From an uncultured Alphaproteobacteria bacterium (GTDB taxonomy: Bacteria > Pseudomonadota > Alphaproteobacteria > Micropepsales > Micropepsaceae), in assembly GCA_902826695.1 (NCBI GenBank), contig CADEFU010000001.1, positions 398,134 to 462,133 of the forward strand: DNA of 64,000 nt. The letters are read 5' to 3'. The notes under the pieces were generated by a model. It made no database searches. It worked only from the letters and a program-made list of their open reading frames with translations, and was not told the origin of the DNA. Within the stretch, counting starts at the first letter, position 1; every line of letters begins with the position of its first letter. A program made the translations under genes and the position numbers. This document shows positions 1 to 8,733 of the stretch, in pieces.

Positions 1-822
1 CCAGGGCCGGTAGTTTCTAGGGCCGTTCGTCCACTCGTTGATGAAGGCGATGCACGACAGCCAAATCGGGATAGCCGTTGCGTGCAGATACATATCGCGA
101 AACGGTTGGGGCCATGACACGTCAGTCCATAGCGTGTGCAGCAGACGCGCAAGGAAGAATCCGAGGGTCAAGGCTATCGTCAGCGTGAGTGCTGGGCGCA
201 CAAGCGGCGAGAGCGCGAGAGCGAATAGCAGCACGATCCCAGCCGCAAGCGCCGCTATCTCGGCGTTGTCGTGGATGATCGCAAGGGCATGCGTGTGCTC
301 AGGCTCGAGTCTCGCCGCAGGGCCGAGGTAGATCTGGTGCACCGTAATGTACGGGCTGTTGCTGGCGCACAGGATGTCGATCGTGTTGGTGCCCTGCACA
401 AGCAGCGACGGGGGGATACGCACCAGGCGCGGGTGGAAGCCGTGCAGCGTTGGGGAACTACCCAGCGCGCCCGGTGCGGCGGCCGCGAGTTGGCCGTTGA
501 CGTAGACGGCGTAGTTGTCGCGGATGCGTCGCGACAGAAGCGCCAAATCCGCTGTTTGCGGGTCCGCGACTTCGTAGGTCAGCCGCGCGACGCCGAAGCG
601 GCCGTCGCGCCGAAAGGGCCGTGTCTTTGTTTCGAACGTGGCGGTCGAGGCGTCGGCGATGTTGGGGCGCGCGAGCGGGGCAAACTGGATGCGCTCGACC
701 AGCAGGTCGCGGACGCTCGGAGCCCCGACATCCACCCAGGCGATGAGCAGCCAGCTGACGAGGCCCGCGAGGGCGAGGGCTGCTATCTTCTCCCAACCAT
801 GCGGAAAGGCTGCGAGAGGCAT
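1..822 (-). CDS. Sensor histidine kinase, N-terminal part only (runs off the left edge)
   Basis: Reading the minus strand from an ATG at 820-822, an open frame of 274 codons continues without a stop to base 1, so the gene is cut by the window. The product starts with a short cytoplasmic tail and a membrane segment (about residues 12-30). A soluble domain of about 150 residues follows, containing RDNYAVYVNGQL and LLVQGTNTIDIL, and then several membrane helices. The same order and the same short motifs (RDNYNIYLNGHL, MLVEGKNTIDII) occur in the complete kinase that ends 9 bases upstream, so the two are tandem paralogues. The kinase core lies outside the window and its presence is inferred. It is probably the third gene of the regulator-kinase-kinase operon. 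Confidence 0.72.
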   Translation of the reverse strand, partial: MPLAAFPHGWEKIAALALAGLVSWLLIAWVDVGAPSVRDLLVERIQFAPLARPNIADASTATFETKTRPFRRDGRFGVARLTYEVADPQTADLALLSRRIRDNYAVYVNGQLAAAAPGALGSSPTLHGFHPRLVRIPPSLLVQGTNTIDILCASNSPYITVHQIYLGPAARLEPEHTHALAIIHDNAEIAALAAGIVLLFALALSPLVRPALTLTIALTLGFFLARLLHTLWTDVSWPQPFRDMYLHATAIPIWLSCIAFINEWTNGPRNYRPW

Positions 823-830
823 CGGCGGTC

Positions 831-2699
831 CTATTTTTGCAGCCGGATCGAGATCCGGGATCCCGGACTCAAGTTGTCGATCGCCAGCATGGCGCCGATA
901 GAGGCTGCGCGCCGTTTCATATTGGCAAGGCCGCGGCCGACAAGCTGCATGGTGGGATCGAATCCTTTGCCGTCATCGGTGACGGATATTTCGATCGCCG
1001 ATGGGTCGGCGGCGTTGTGCAAGCTCAGGTGGAGTTTACGCGACCCGGCGTGTCGAATCGCATTGCTCAACGCTTCTTGGAGGATGCGGTAGATCTGAAG
1101 GATGGCAGCTGGGCCGATGGATGGCGTTTCGCCGATGTGCTCCACTGACCAATCGACGGAAATGCCGGCGGCGCGGCATTTGGGTTCGATGCGGTTGCGG
1201 AATGTGCCCAATGCGGTTTCGAGCGAGCCTTCAACTGTGTCGAGCGAGTCGATGACGAGGTAAAGGTCGTCGATTGCGGCTTGGAGGCCGGCCGAGATCG
1301 TTTCGGGCTTTGCGTTGCCGGCGCGGGTTTGGATGAGCAAGCCTAAGAGTTGCGAGCCGATGCCGTCGTGGACGTCGCGCATGATGCGGCTGCGTTCGGT
1401 GTCCAGGGCGTCTTTGCGGTCGCGATCGCGCAGGAGGGCATGGTTCGCTGCGATCTGGCGTTCCTTCTCGTCCACCTTGCGCGCAAGCGCTTCGTTGTTC
1501 AGCGTCGCCAGCTGGTAGATGGCAATGCCGTGGCGCGCGAGGCCGACCGCGATGAAGACGATGATTGCGATCGTGCCAAATTTCGTGATCGCGCGGCCCT
1601 GATTGGCGGCCTGCGACGGCAGCGGCTCGATCAGTCCGGTCTGGGTGAGTAGCAACACGAGCGCCATGACAAGACCTACGGTCGCAACCGCTATCTCTGC
1701 CGCGGTCGAAGCGTCGGCGTGGTAGTAGTAGCGAACAAACCGTTGGACCATAAATATGAAGGCGGCTGCGCCGAGTATCACCACGATGGCGTTGCTGACT
1801 TCGATCGCCTCGCGCATTGGCAAGGTGAGATAAATTGCAGCCGCAAGAGTAGCGCCGACCGAACCTGCGGCTAAGAACCAATATCTGTATCGGGGAGGGC
1901 CGCTGGTCCATTCATTGGCAAACGCACCTATGGAGGCCCAGAGCGGAGCGCCGATCGAAGTCAAGACGAGGTGCTCCAATAGCGTAGGCCACTGATAGTT
2001 CACCCAAAGGCCAAATATCTCGTTCAGCAGAGTGAAACTGAGTGTTAGCCCTATCGTCAGCGTGAGGCCCGGGTTTTGGATGACTGATGCGAGTGCCAAC
2101 GCGAAAACCAGCACGACGGCGGCGACGATGGCGGCGACGAGGCCACTTTCGCGCGTGAGCATGTAGGTATGGCGGTAAACGGGCTGTAGACGTGCGGTCG
2201 GTCCGAGGTAGGCATCGTAAACAACCGCGCGTGGCACATTGCGCGCGACAATGATGTCGATGGTGTTCTTTCCTTCGACCAACATGGCCGGCAACAGTCT
2301 GACCAGACGCGGTTCGGTGCCGTGTAGTGTCGAAAGCGTGCCAACAACGCCCAGGGTCTCGGTCGCGAGGTGGCCGTTCAAGTAGATGTTGTAGTTGTCG
2401 CGGGCGCGAGTCACGAAGAGCGCTAAGTCGGATGTTGCCGGTGCTTCGACCTCAAACTCGATTCGTGCCGCGCCGAACTGACCGTCGGGCCAGATCGGTA
2501 GTGCGTAAGGCCTGAACGTCGCGTCGGCTAAAGCGTCGATGTGAGGCCGCGGAAGCGACGCGACCAACGTGCGCTGCGGACGAAGGTCGGTGATCTGTGT
2601 CAGGCCGAAGTCAACCCAGAGGATGAGGAAGACGCTAACGACGATGCCGATGAGAGAGGCTGTCAGCTTTTGCCAGCCCGCAGGCAGCCACTTTTGCAT
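831..2699 (-). CDS. Membrane sensor histidine kinase, HisKA_3/NarX-type with 7TMR-DISM-like sensor
   Basis: This 622-residue protein has an N-terminal membrane segment (about 12-32), an extracytoplasmic domain to about residue 180 resembling 7TMR-DISM extracellular modules, roughly seven membrane helices (about 185-390), and a short coiled region. A HisKA_3 dimerisation domain follows, with the phosphorylated His in RDVHDGIGSQLL. The HATPase_c domain carries the N-box EALSNAIRHA and the G-box DDGKGFD. I chose ATG 2697-2699, 5 bases after the response-regulator stop; a TTG at 2706-2708 overlapping that stop is possible. It should phosphorylate the regulator encoded just upstream. The signal is unknown; the family senses small extracellular ligands or carbohydrates, but no ligand can be read from the sequence. 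Confidence 0.85.
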   Translation of the reverse strand: MQKWLPAGWQKLTASLIGIVVSVFLILWVDFGLTQITDLRPQRTLVASLPRPHIDALADATFRPYALPIWPDGQFGAARIEFEVEAPATSDLALFVTRARDNYNIYLNGHLATETLGVVGTLSTLHGTEPRLVRLLPAMLVEGKNTIDIIVARNVPRAVVYDAYLGPTARLQPVYRHTYMLTRESGLVAAIVAAVVLVFALALASVIQNPGLTLTIGLTLSFTLLNEIFGLWVNYQWPTLLEHLVLTSIGAPLWASIGAFANEWTSGPPRYRYWFLAAGSVGATLAAAIYLTLPMREAIEVSNAIVVILGAAAFIFMVQRFVRYYYHADASTAAEIAVATVGLVMALVLLLTQTGLIEPLPSQAANQGRAITKFGTIAIIVFIAVGLARHGIAIYQLATLNNEALARKVDEKERQIAANHALLRDRDRKDALDTERSRIMRDVHDGIGSQLLGLLIQTRAGNAKPETISAGLQAAIDDLYLVIDSLDTVEGSLETALGTFRNRIEPKCRAAGISVDWSVEHIGETPSIGPAAILQIYRILQEALSNAIRHAGSRKLHLSLHNAADPSAIEISVTDDGKGFDPTMQLVGRGLANMKRRAASIGAMLAIDNLSPGSRISIRLQK

Positions 2700-2704
2700 C
2701 CGGC

Positions 2705-3373
2705 TCAACTTTGCAGGTTGATCAGACCGCTTTGCATCGCTTCGAAGACAGCTTGGCTTCGCGAGTTCACGGACAGTTTGCGGTAGATCGCCTTCACGTG
2801 GTCGGCGACGGTGTGGTGCGAGATGCGCTGGCGGATCGCGACTTCCTTGTAGGAGAAGCCGCGGGCGAGGTCCGTCAGGACCTCTGTTTCCTTTTCCGTC
2901 AGCGGGCTGATCGACGGCACGGGGTGCGTTTCGGCGCTATTCCTGACGCGCGCCAGGATGTGGCCCGCAACGGCGGGGCTGATCGGAGCGCGACCGGCGA
3001 CGACGTCGCGAATGGCACGCTCGGTGTCTGAAATGTCGCCGCCCTTTAGCAGGTAGCCGTCGGCACCGGCTTCGATCGCGGCGACGACGTTGCGAACATC
3101 GCCGAAAACGCTGATGACGATGATCTTGAGCGTGTCCATGCCACGGGTACGCGCTTCGCGAATGACATCGAGGCCACTGCCGTCGGGCAGGGCGAGGTCC
3201 AGCAACAGAACATCACAGTCCGCGTTCAGGAGTTCGCGGCCTTGGTCGCGGGTGGCGCCTGCGCCTGCGAGTTCGAACCCTTCGACGCGGGTGACGATCT
3301 CGAGCAGGTGGCCGCGCAGGACGGGGTCGTCCTCGACGATTGCGATGCGGATGTTTGGCTCAAGCACGGTCAT
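2705..3373 (-). CDS. Response regulator, NarL/FixJ family
   Basis: This 222-residue protein carries an N-terminal receiver domain. The acidic pocket is IVEDDP, the phospho-acceptor Asp lies in VLLLDLALPDGSG, and the conserved Lys is in GYLLKGG. The C-terminal LuxR-type helix-turn-helix is LTEKETEVLTDLARGFSYKEVA followed by SHHTVADHVKAIYRKLSV. It is first in an operon with two membrane kinases, the first starting about 6 bases after its stop. The 264-bp upstream region holds an inverted repeat (CCCCAT-4-ATGGGG at about 3524-3539). A near copy lies upstream of the neighbouring RTX gene, so this regulator may control both itself and the RTX protein. That link is inference. Confidence 0.9.
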   Translation of the reverse strand: MTVLEPNIRIAIVEDDPVLRGHLLEIVTRVEGFELAGAGATRDQGRELLNADCDVLLLDLALPDGSGLDVIREARTRGMDTLKIIVISVFGDVRNVVAAIEAGADGYLLKGGDISDTERAIRDVVAGRAPISPAVAGHILARVRNSAETHPVPSISPLTEKETEVLTDLARGFSYKEVAIRQRISHHTVADHVKAIYRKLSVNSRSQAVFEAMQSGLINLQS

Positions 3374-3523
3374 GGGCGAGAAGTGGCCTTGATCCGGGGC
3401 TGAAGTGACGAAGCGGATCTACGTTGCGCATTGTCGAAGATCGCAAAGGGGGCAGCAAGCGACGCTGGCGGCAGGATCGTGGACGAAGGGGGGGCGTGTG
3501 ACCTCAGTCACCAGCGGCATAAC

Positions 3524-3541
3524 ACCCCATAAACATGGGGG
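3524..3541. promoter_or_regulatory. Candidate operator copy 1, CCCA-yrAACA-TGGG
   Basis: An inverted repeat CCCCAT-4-ATGGGG lies about 150 bp upstream of the response-regulator start. The core CCCA-yrAACA-TGGG also occurs at about 5504-5517 upstream of the RTX gene, followed in both cases by a GA-rich stretch. Two-fold symmetric sites of this size suit NarL/LuxR-type regulators. Regulatory function is inferred from the shared sequence only. Confidence 0.4.
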
Positions 3542-3552
3542 AACGAGAGAGT

Positions 3553-3592
3553 GGCGGCGCGTGACACGCTAGGGATTTAGTCACGCGCCGCC
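3553..3592. terminator. Strong hairpin, 13-bp perfect stem, downstream of the RTX gene
   Basis: GGCGGCGCGTGAC (3553-3565) pairs perfectly with GTCACGCGCCGCC (3580-3592) across a 14-nt loop. It lies 45 bases beyond the minus-strand RTX stop, where a terminator or 3-prime stabilising structure is expected. There is no U-run on either strand, so it is not a classical intrinsic terminator. It could also act as an operator for the regulator gene on the other side. Confidence 0.45.
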
Positions 3593-3637
3593 GGGACGAA
3601 CAGCAGGGATGGTCGTGGGCCTTGCCGCCGTTCGCCG

Positions 3638-5428
3638 TTAGATGATGATGTCGGCTTGCGTGATGAGGCCGAAGCCGACGCCGGGCAGGCTCAGCTCGAA
3701 GGCATCGCCGGTCGTTGTGTTCCAGAAATCGAAGAGCACACTGCCATCGTATGCGGCACCCTGTGCGCCTTGCCACCCAGGCTGGTTCAAGAAGGTCAGA
3801 TCGAGCAAGTCGAGACCGTCTTCGAAACCGGCCCGGATGAGGGTGCCCGAAGACTGCGGCTGGATTACGAAGATGTCCGCAACACCGTTACCGCCGTTGG
3901 TCGGGTAGGTCGGCGTCGGCGGGATCAGTGCCGTCGTGCCGCCGATCATGTCGCTCAAGGATAGGTTGTGGCCGCCCGAGACGCCTTGCAATTGGATCGT
4001 GACGACTTCTTGGGCCTGGCCCGTGAGTGTCAGCGTCGTGACCGTCAGCGCGCTTTGGCTGGCACTCGCCGTCCAGTAGTTGCTGCTGCCGAGGTTGAAC
4101 GCCGAGACGTCGAGTTTGTCGATGCCGAGCTCGAAGTCGCCGATCGTCACCGTGCCTGCGTTCGTGCCGATGACAAACGTGTCGCTCGAATTGTCGCCGA
4201 AATCGAAGCGGGAGTAGTCGCCGTTCAGGTAGTCGTTGCCACCGTCGGCAATCAACGTGTCGCTGCCGGCGCCGCCCCAGATTTCGTCGTTGCCGAGGCC
4301 ACCGGCAACCGTATCATTGCCTTCCATGCCGTCGAGGATGTTGGCGACGGCGTCGCCAGTGAGGCTGTCGTTGTTCGCACCGCCGAACAGGTCGTCGATG
4401 TTCGTCATCGTCCCGTGATTGTTGGCGTCGAAGCTGTAGGTGCCGGTCGCCAGGCTTGCGGTAACGCCGGGTTGGCCGGTGAAGTAGACGGTGTCGTGGT
4501 TGCCGGTGTCGCCATTATAGACATCGACACCTTGCGTTGCGAAGAACGCGTCGGAGCTTGCGCCGCCATTCAGCGCGTTATTGCCGGCGTTGCCGGTCAG
4601 ATGATCGGTGAAGTCGCTGCCCGTCAGATTTTCGATACCGATGAGCGTGTCGGTGCCGCTGCCGCCGGTTGACGTTCCGGTCGTCAAATTCGCGAAGGCG
4701 CCGCGATTGAAGGGCGCATTGATGTTGCCCGATAAGACTGCCGTGTCGATGCCGGCGCCGCCCGAGATGATGTCGTCGCCGAGCCCGGCGTCGATGACGT
4801 TGTCGCCGGCATCGCCGGTCAGCGTGTCGGCAAAGGCCGTCCCCGTCATGTTCTCGATGCTGTTCAGGGTGCCGGTCGCGCTGGTGGCGCTATAGGTGCC
4901 GGATGCCAGGCTTGCCGTAACACCGCTGGTGAGGGCGGTGAAGCGGATGGCGTCTGTGCCAATGCCGCCTCTGATCGTATCGGTTCCTTGGGTTGCGATG
5001 AAAGTATCGTTGCCAGCGGCGCCGTCGAGGACATTGTTTGCGGCGCTGCCTTTGATCGTGTCGGCAAAGCTTGAGCCGAGCACGTTCTCGACGCTGAAGA
5101 TCGTGTCGTTACCCTGGCCGGTCGCCGTGCCCGCCGTGAGATCGACGTTCACCGCGGCGCCACCGTCAAAGTCGACCCAGTCGGTGCCGGTGCCGCCGTC
5201 GAGCTGATCGTCGCCGTCGCCGCCGTTCATGCGGTCGTTGTTTGCGCCGCCGAACAGTAGATCGTTGCCTCGGCCGCCTTTGAGCGTGTCGTTGCCGTTG
5301 CCGCCAAAGACCGTGTCGTTGCCGTCGCCGGCGTCAACGACGTCGTTGCCCCCTTTCGCGTCGATAATGTCGTCGAGCGGCGTTCCGAATAGATTGTTCG
5401 CTTGCCCGTTGCCGTTGATGACAGCCAT
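3638..5428 (-). CDS. RTX (hemolysin-type calcium-binding repeat) protein
   Basis: This 596-residue protein has no Sec signal peptide. From residue 10 it consists largely of glycine/aspartate nonapeptides (GGXGXDXUX type: GGNGNDTLKGGRGNDLL, GGDGDDQLDGG), interspersed with beta-rich spacers of the form SVENVLGSSFADTIKG. The family folds into Ca2+-bound parallel beta-rolls after export by type I secretion, directed by a C-terminal signal. The last 100 residues lack repeats and end in hydrophobic ADIII, fitting an uncleaved C-terminal signal. No catalytic domain is visible, so it may be a surface-layer, adhesive or matrix protein. No type I transporter is encoded in this window. The start is ATG 5428, upstream of the first repeat. 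Confidence 0.85.
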   Translation of the reverse strand: MAVINGNGQANNLFGTPLDDIIDAKGGNDVVDAGDGNDTVFGGNGNDTLKGGRGNDLLFGGANNDRMNGGDGDDQLDGGTGTDWVDFDGGAAVNVDLTAGTATGQGNDTIFSVENVLGSSFADTIKGSAANNVLDGAAGNDTFIATQGTDTIRGGIGTDAIRFTALTSGVTASLASGTYSATSATGTLNSIENMTGTAFADTLTGDAGDNVIDAGLGDDIISGGAGIDTAVLSGNINAPFNRGAFANLTTGTSTGGSGTDTLIGIENLTGSDFTDHLTGNAGNNALNGGASSDAFFATQGVDVYNGDTGNHDTVYFTGQPGVTASLATGTYSFDANNHGTMTNIDDLFGGANNDSLTGDAVANILDGMEGNDTVAGGLGNDEIWGGAGSDTLIADGGNDYLNGDYSRFDFGDNSSDTFVIGTNAGTVTIGDFELGIDKLDVSAFNLGSSNYWTASASQSALTVTTLTLTGQAQEVVTIQLQGVSGGHNLSLSDMIGGTTALIPPTPTYPTNGGNGVADIFVIQPQSSGTLIRAGFEDGLDLLDLTFLNQPGWQGAQGAAYDGSVLFDFWNTTTGDAFELSLPGVGFGLITQADIII

Positions 5429-5503
5429 GTCCGTTCCCCTCGTTTGGCGCGTGAATCGCGTTGCACGCTGACTGTCGGGGAAGGCGACTGGCGCTAGAAT
5501 CCC

Positions 5504-5517
5504 ACGAACATGGGAGA
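5504..5517. promoter_or_regulatory. Candidate operator copy 2 upstream of the RTX gene
   Basis: TCCCA and TGGGA flank CGAACA about 75-90 bp upstream of the RTX start. Twelve or more of the fourteen core positions match the motif upstream of the response-regulator operon at about 3524-3539. The position suits an activator site. Function is inferred. Confidence 0.4.
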
Positions 5518-5531
5518 GCGATCGTGAACGT

Positions 5532-5550
5532 GCGCGCTGTCACAGCGCGC
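5532..5550. terminator. Hairpin downstream of the TerC-family gene
   Basis: GCGCGCTG and CAGCGCGC form a perfect 8-bp stem with a 3-nt loop, 26 bases past the minus-strand stop of the TerC-family gene. It lacks a clear U-tract. It probably marks the 3-prime end of that transcript and separates it from the RTX promoter region. Confidence 0.45.
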
Positions 5551-5575
5551 TGCATGGTTGCCGATTTTGGCCGTG

Positions 5576-6346
5576 CTAAACGTCGTCTTGCTTGTCAGGG
5601 TGGTTGGCGGCCAGCGTATCCATCTGCCGCTCGCTGTGGTCGGCCCAAAAAATGAGGCCCTGCACCAGTCCGGCAAAGCCGAGCGCGAAGTAGAGGTAAC
5701 CCTTCGGGATCGGCGTTCCCATCGCTTCGGCCACCAGGATGAAGCCCACCAGCAAAAGGAAGCTCAAGGCGACGATCTTCAGTTCTTTGTGCTCGTCGAT
5801 GAAGTGCGAGATCGGGTTGATTGCGACCATCATGACAAAGACGGCGATGATGATCGCCATGGCCATGACCTCGATGTGCTCTGCGATTCCGACGGCGGTG
5901 ATCACGCTGTCGATCGAGAAAACGATGTCGATGATCGCGATTTGAACGATGATCCAGGCGAATGCTGTGCGAGCGGTGCTTGCCTTGCTTTCTTTCTTCT
6001 TCGACTTGTGCGGGCGCACGGCCTCGTTCATTTCGACGATCGCCTTCCAGATCAGGAAGAGACCGCCCAGCCCCAAGACGACATCGCGCCAGGAGAGTTC
6101 GTGGCCGAAAATGCCGATGCCAATCTTGCCCTCAAGATGCGAGAGGTAGAACAGCGTCGTGAGCAAGAGTAGGCGCGTGCCGAGTGCAACCGAGAGGCCA
6201 ATCTGGCGAGCGGCGGGGCGATCTTCTGGAGGGAGGCGGCCGGCGAGGATCGCGATGAAGACGATGTTGTCGACGCCTAGAACTATTTCGAGCGCGGTCA
6301 GCGTGAGAAAGGCGAACCAAACTTCGGGGCTTGCCAGAAAATCCAT
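5576..6346 (-). CDS. TerC-family integral membrane protein
   Basis: This 256-residue polytopic protein has about seven membrane helices. It carries the family signatures LEIVLGVDNIVFIAIL near residue 20 and IIDIVFSIDSVITAVG near residue 140, whose acidic residues within helices are typical of TerC proteins. A basic cytoplasmic loop (HKSKKKESK) sits near residue 115. The length matches the short YoaE/YkoY-like TerC group without CBS domains. Family members have been linked to metal (Mn2+) efflux, including metallation of exported proteins, and to tellurite resistance; the substrate here is not known. It is a single-gene unit followed by a hairpin. Confidence 0.88.
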   Translation of the reverse strand: MDFLASPEVWFAFLTLTALEIVLGVDNIVFIAILAGRLPPEDRPAARQIGLSVALGTRLLLLTTLFYLSHLEGKIGIGIFGHELSWRDVVLGLGGLFLIWKAIVEMNEAVRPHKSKKKESKASTARTAFAWIIVQIAIIDIVFSIDSVITAVGIAEHIEVMAMAIIIAVFVMMVAINPISHFIDEHKELKIVALSFLLLVGFILVAEAMGTPIPKGYLYFALGFAGLVQGLIFWADHSERQMDTLAANHPDKQDDV

Positions 6347-6410
6347 GCTGCGCCGAAGGCTCCCTAGATCGAACCAAGGTGGCGCAGGAGCGCTTGACCA
6401 GGTGTAATGA

Positions 6411-6485
6411 TGGTGGGCGCTGCTGGGATTGAACCAGCGACCCCTACCGTGTGAAGGTAGTGCTCTCCCGCTGAGCTAAGCGCCC
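6411..6485 (-). tRNA. tRNA-Val (anticodon CAC)
   Basis: The reverse complement folds as a complete cloverleaf of 75 nt including an encoded CCA. The acceptor is GGGCGCT and the D-arm is GCTCAGCGGGAGAGC. The anticodon stem CTACC/GGTAG encloses the loop TTCACAC, giving anticodon CAC, and the T-arm contains GGTTCAATCC. It reads GUG valine codons. Confidence 0.96.
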
Positions 6486-6523
6486 GTTTCCGGAAGCGGT
6501 AGCCTATAGTGGCGGGGCCTTCC

Positions 6524-7243
6524 TCAAGTCAAGCGCGCCAGGCCATTAAGTGCTTGTTCGAGCGCGTCAAAATGGTCGATCACGGCGTCGGCGCCGAGGT
6601 CGTGCGGTGGAATTTCGGTGTAGCCGAAGCTGACGACGATCACAGGGACGTTTGCGGCACGGGCCGTCTTCACATCGGTTTCGCTATCGCCGATGAGGAC
6701 GGCGCTGGCCGGGGTGCCGCCGAGGGCTTCGATCGTATCGAAGAGGTGGCGCGGATCGGGCTTTTTGTAAGGGCGGCTGTCGGCGCCGAGGATGACAGGG
6801 AAGAGTTCGCGCAGGCGCAATTCGCCGATCAGCTTCAATGAGAGCGCTTCCGGCTTGTTTGTGCAGATGCCGAGCTTGTGACCGCGATCGCGAAGCTGCC
6901 TCGTCACGGTCTCTGCGCGTTCGAACGGCCGGCTCGTCTCGGCGATGTTGGCGTCGTAGTGCACGATGAAGCGGCGGACGAGATCGTCGAGGTCTGCCTG
7001 CTTGGCGGGCGCGCCGGTCGCTTCCATCGCGCGTTCGATCAGGTGGCGCGCGCCGCGGCCGACCATGTGGCGGACGTCGGTCAGCGGCACTTGGCGCCTG
7101 CCCAGCGAGCGCATCACGGCGTTCAGCGCAGCCGTCAGATCCGGGGCCGTGTCCACAAGCGTGCCGTCGAGATCGAAGATAATCGTTTCGGGGAGGGGCA
7201 AAGCTGTTAATGCTCTCAATGGCTTAGTGCCGCGATCTCGCAT
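6524..7243 (-). CDS. gph: Phosphoglycolate phosphatase, HAD superfamily
   Basis: This 239-residue HAD hydrolase has motif I FDLDGTLVDTAPD, with the nucleophile and acid Asp. A helical type-1 cap runs to about residue 100, motif II ICTNKP supplies the Thr, the motif III Lys is in KKPDP, and motif IV is GDSETDVKTA. This order and length match Gph, which hydrolyses 2-phosphoglycolate arising from DNA repair or oxygenase activity. I chose ATG 7241-7243 because the frame upstream of it is arginine-rich and unlike the family and would collide with the divergent glmU start. Other HAD phosphatases share this architecture, so the substrate is by family resemblance. Confidence 0.87.
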   Translation of the reverse strand: MRDRGTKPLRALTALPLPETIIFDLDGTLVDTAPDLTAALNAVMRSLGRRQVPLTDVRHMVGRGARHLIERAMEATGAPAKQADLDDLVRRFIVHYDANIAETSRPFERAETVTRQLRDRGHKLGICTNKPEALSLKLIGELRLRELFPVILGADSRPYKKPDPRHLFDTIEALGGTPASAVLIGDSETDVKTARAANVPVIVVSFGYTEIPPHDLGADAVIDHFDALEQALNGLARLT

Positions 7244-7318
7244 GAGCGCGGCAAGAAAGCGAAACAATTTTTTATTTCGCCGCCGAGTCGCAGCGTGTAA
7301 GCGTGCTGCAGCGCCGAA

Positions 7319-8728
7319 ATGGCGGAAGTCCCTCGATTTTCTAACGGTTTGGATTTGAGCACTCCCTCTTATCGCAGCCAGCTGGCGGCGATCATCCTGG
7401 CTGCGGGCAAAGGCACGCGGATGAAGTCGGCGTTGCCGAAGGTCCTGCACGGCGTGGCGGGCCTGCCGATCCTCGGCCACATTTTGGTCGCGCTGAAGGC
7501 GCTTGGGGTCGGCAAGCTCGTCGTCGTGGTCGGTCCTGGCCAGGATGACGTTGCCGCTTTCGCACGTGGCTATGGCGCGGAGATTGCTGTGCAGACGTCG
7601 CAGCAGGGGACGGGCGATGCGGCGCGTAGCGCGCTGCCGGCGCTTGCGGGCTTCAACGGCGATGTCAGCGTGCTCTATGGCGATAACCCGCTGCTCACGC
7701 AGTCTACGCTGGAAATGCTATTCGCGGCGCGCGCTGCGGGAGCTGATGTGGCGCTGATGGGGTTCAAGCCAGAAGACGCATCGCCGTATGGGCGGTTGGT
7801 GCAGCTTGCGAACGGTGATTTGGATGCGATCGTCGAGGCGCGGGATGCGACGGCGGAGCAGAAGCGGATCGTCTTTTGTAACGCGGGCGGATTCACCCTT
7901 GATACGGCGCTGCTGCGCTTGTTGTTGGGCGAACTCAAGAACGATAACGCGCAGAAGGAATTTTACCTCACCGATATCGTCACGGGCGCCAGGCAACGCA
8001 AAATGCGCTGTGTTGCGGTCGAAGTGCCGGCAGAGGATGTGCTCGGGATCAACTCGCGGGTGGAACTTGCGGAGGTCGAGCGGATCATGCAGCGGCGCTT
8101 GCGCGAACGGGCGATGCTCGACGGTGCGACGATGGTCGATCCGCAGACGGTATGGCTGAGCCACGATACGAAAATCGGGCGCGACGTTGTGATCGGACCG
8201 AACGTGGTGTTCGGGCCGAAGGTCGTGGTCGCAGATAACGTGCGTATCAACGCGTTCTGTCACTTCGAGGAGTGTTCCATCGGCGAGCGTTCGATCGTGG
8301 GACCCTATGCGCGGCTTAGACCCGGCGCGCAGATCGGGCGCGACGTGCATATCGGCAATTTCGTCGAAGTGAAGAAGGCCGTGATCGAAGACGGCGCGAA
8401 GGCCAATCACCTGTCCTATATCGGCGATGCGAGGGTCGGCGCGAAGGCGAACATCGGCGCCGGCACGATCACCTGCAATTACGACGGGTTCGACAAGCAT
8501 TTCACCGACATCGGCGCGGATGCGTTCATCGGCTCGAACACCGCGCTGGTGGCGCCGGTGAAGGTGGGCGACGGGGCGAATGTCGGTGCGGGCAGCGTGA
8601 TCACCAAGGATGTCGAGAAAGACGCGCTCGCGGTCGAGCGTGGCGAGCAGCGGCAAATCCCCGGGTGGGCCGCCAAGTTCCGAGCGAAGAAGCGGGCGGA
8701 GAAGGCCCAGAAGAGTAAGAAGGAGTAG
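7319..8728 (+). CDS. glmU: Bifunctional UDP-GlcNAc pyrophosphorylase / glucosamine-1-phosphate acetyltransferase
   Basis: The N-terminal uridyltransferase domain carries LAAGKGTRMKSALPKVLH (about residues 26-45) and VLYGDNPLL. After about residue 250 come left-handed beta-helix hexapeptide repeats (IGRDVVIGPNVVFGPKVVV and onward), with the acetyltransferase residues in NFVEVKKA and NYDGFDKH. At 469 residues the length is normal. It makes UDP-GlcNAc from GlcN-1-P, acetyl-CoA and UTP for peptidoglycan and lipid A. The start at 7319 gives a tail of about 20 residues before the core; the upstream ribosome site is weak, so a slightly later start is possible. It is followed 5 bases later by glmS, a metabolically coherent pair. 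Confidence 0.95.
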   Translation: MAEVPRFSNGLDLSTPSYRSQLAAIILAAGKGTRMKSALPKVLHGVAGLPILGHILVALKALGVGKLVVVVGPGQDDVAAFARGYGAEIAVQTSQQGTGDAARSALPALAGFNGDVSVLYGDNPLLTQSTLEMLFAARAAGADVALMGFKPEDASPYGRLVQLANGDLDAIVEARDATAEQKRIVFCNAGGFTLDTALLRLLLGELKNDNAQKEFYLTDIVTGARQRKMRCVAVEVPAEDVLGINSRVELAEVERIMQRRLRERAMLDGATMVDPQTVWLSHDTKIGRDVVIGPNVVFGPKVVVADNVRINAFCHFEECSIGERSIVGPYARLRPGAQIGRDVHIGNFVEVKKAVIEDGAKANHLSYIGDARVGAKANIGAGTITCNYDGFDKHFTDIGADAFIGSNTALVAPVKVGDGANVGAGSVITKDVEKDALAVERGEQRQIPGWAAKFRAKKRAEKAQKSKKE

Positions 8729-8733
8729 GTCCC

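Noticed and set aside
5200..5430. Regular GC-rich repeats near the RTX start considered as non-coding repeats
   Set aside because: They encode calcium-binding nonapeptides in frame and vary at third positions, as expected for protein repeats.
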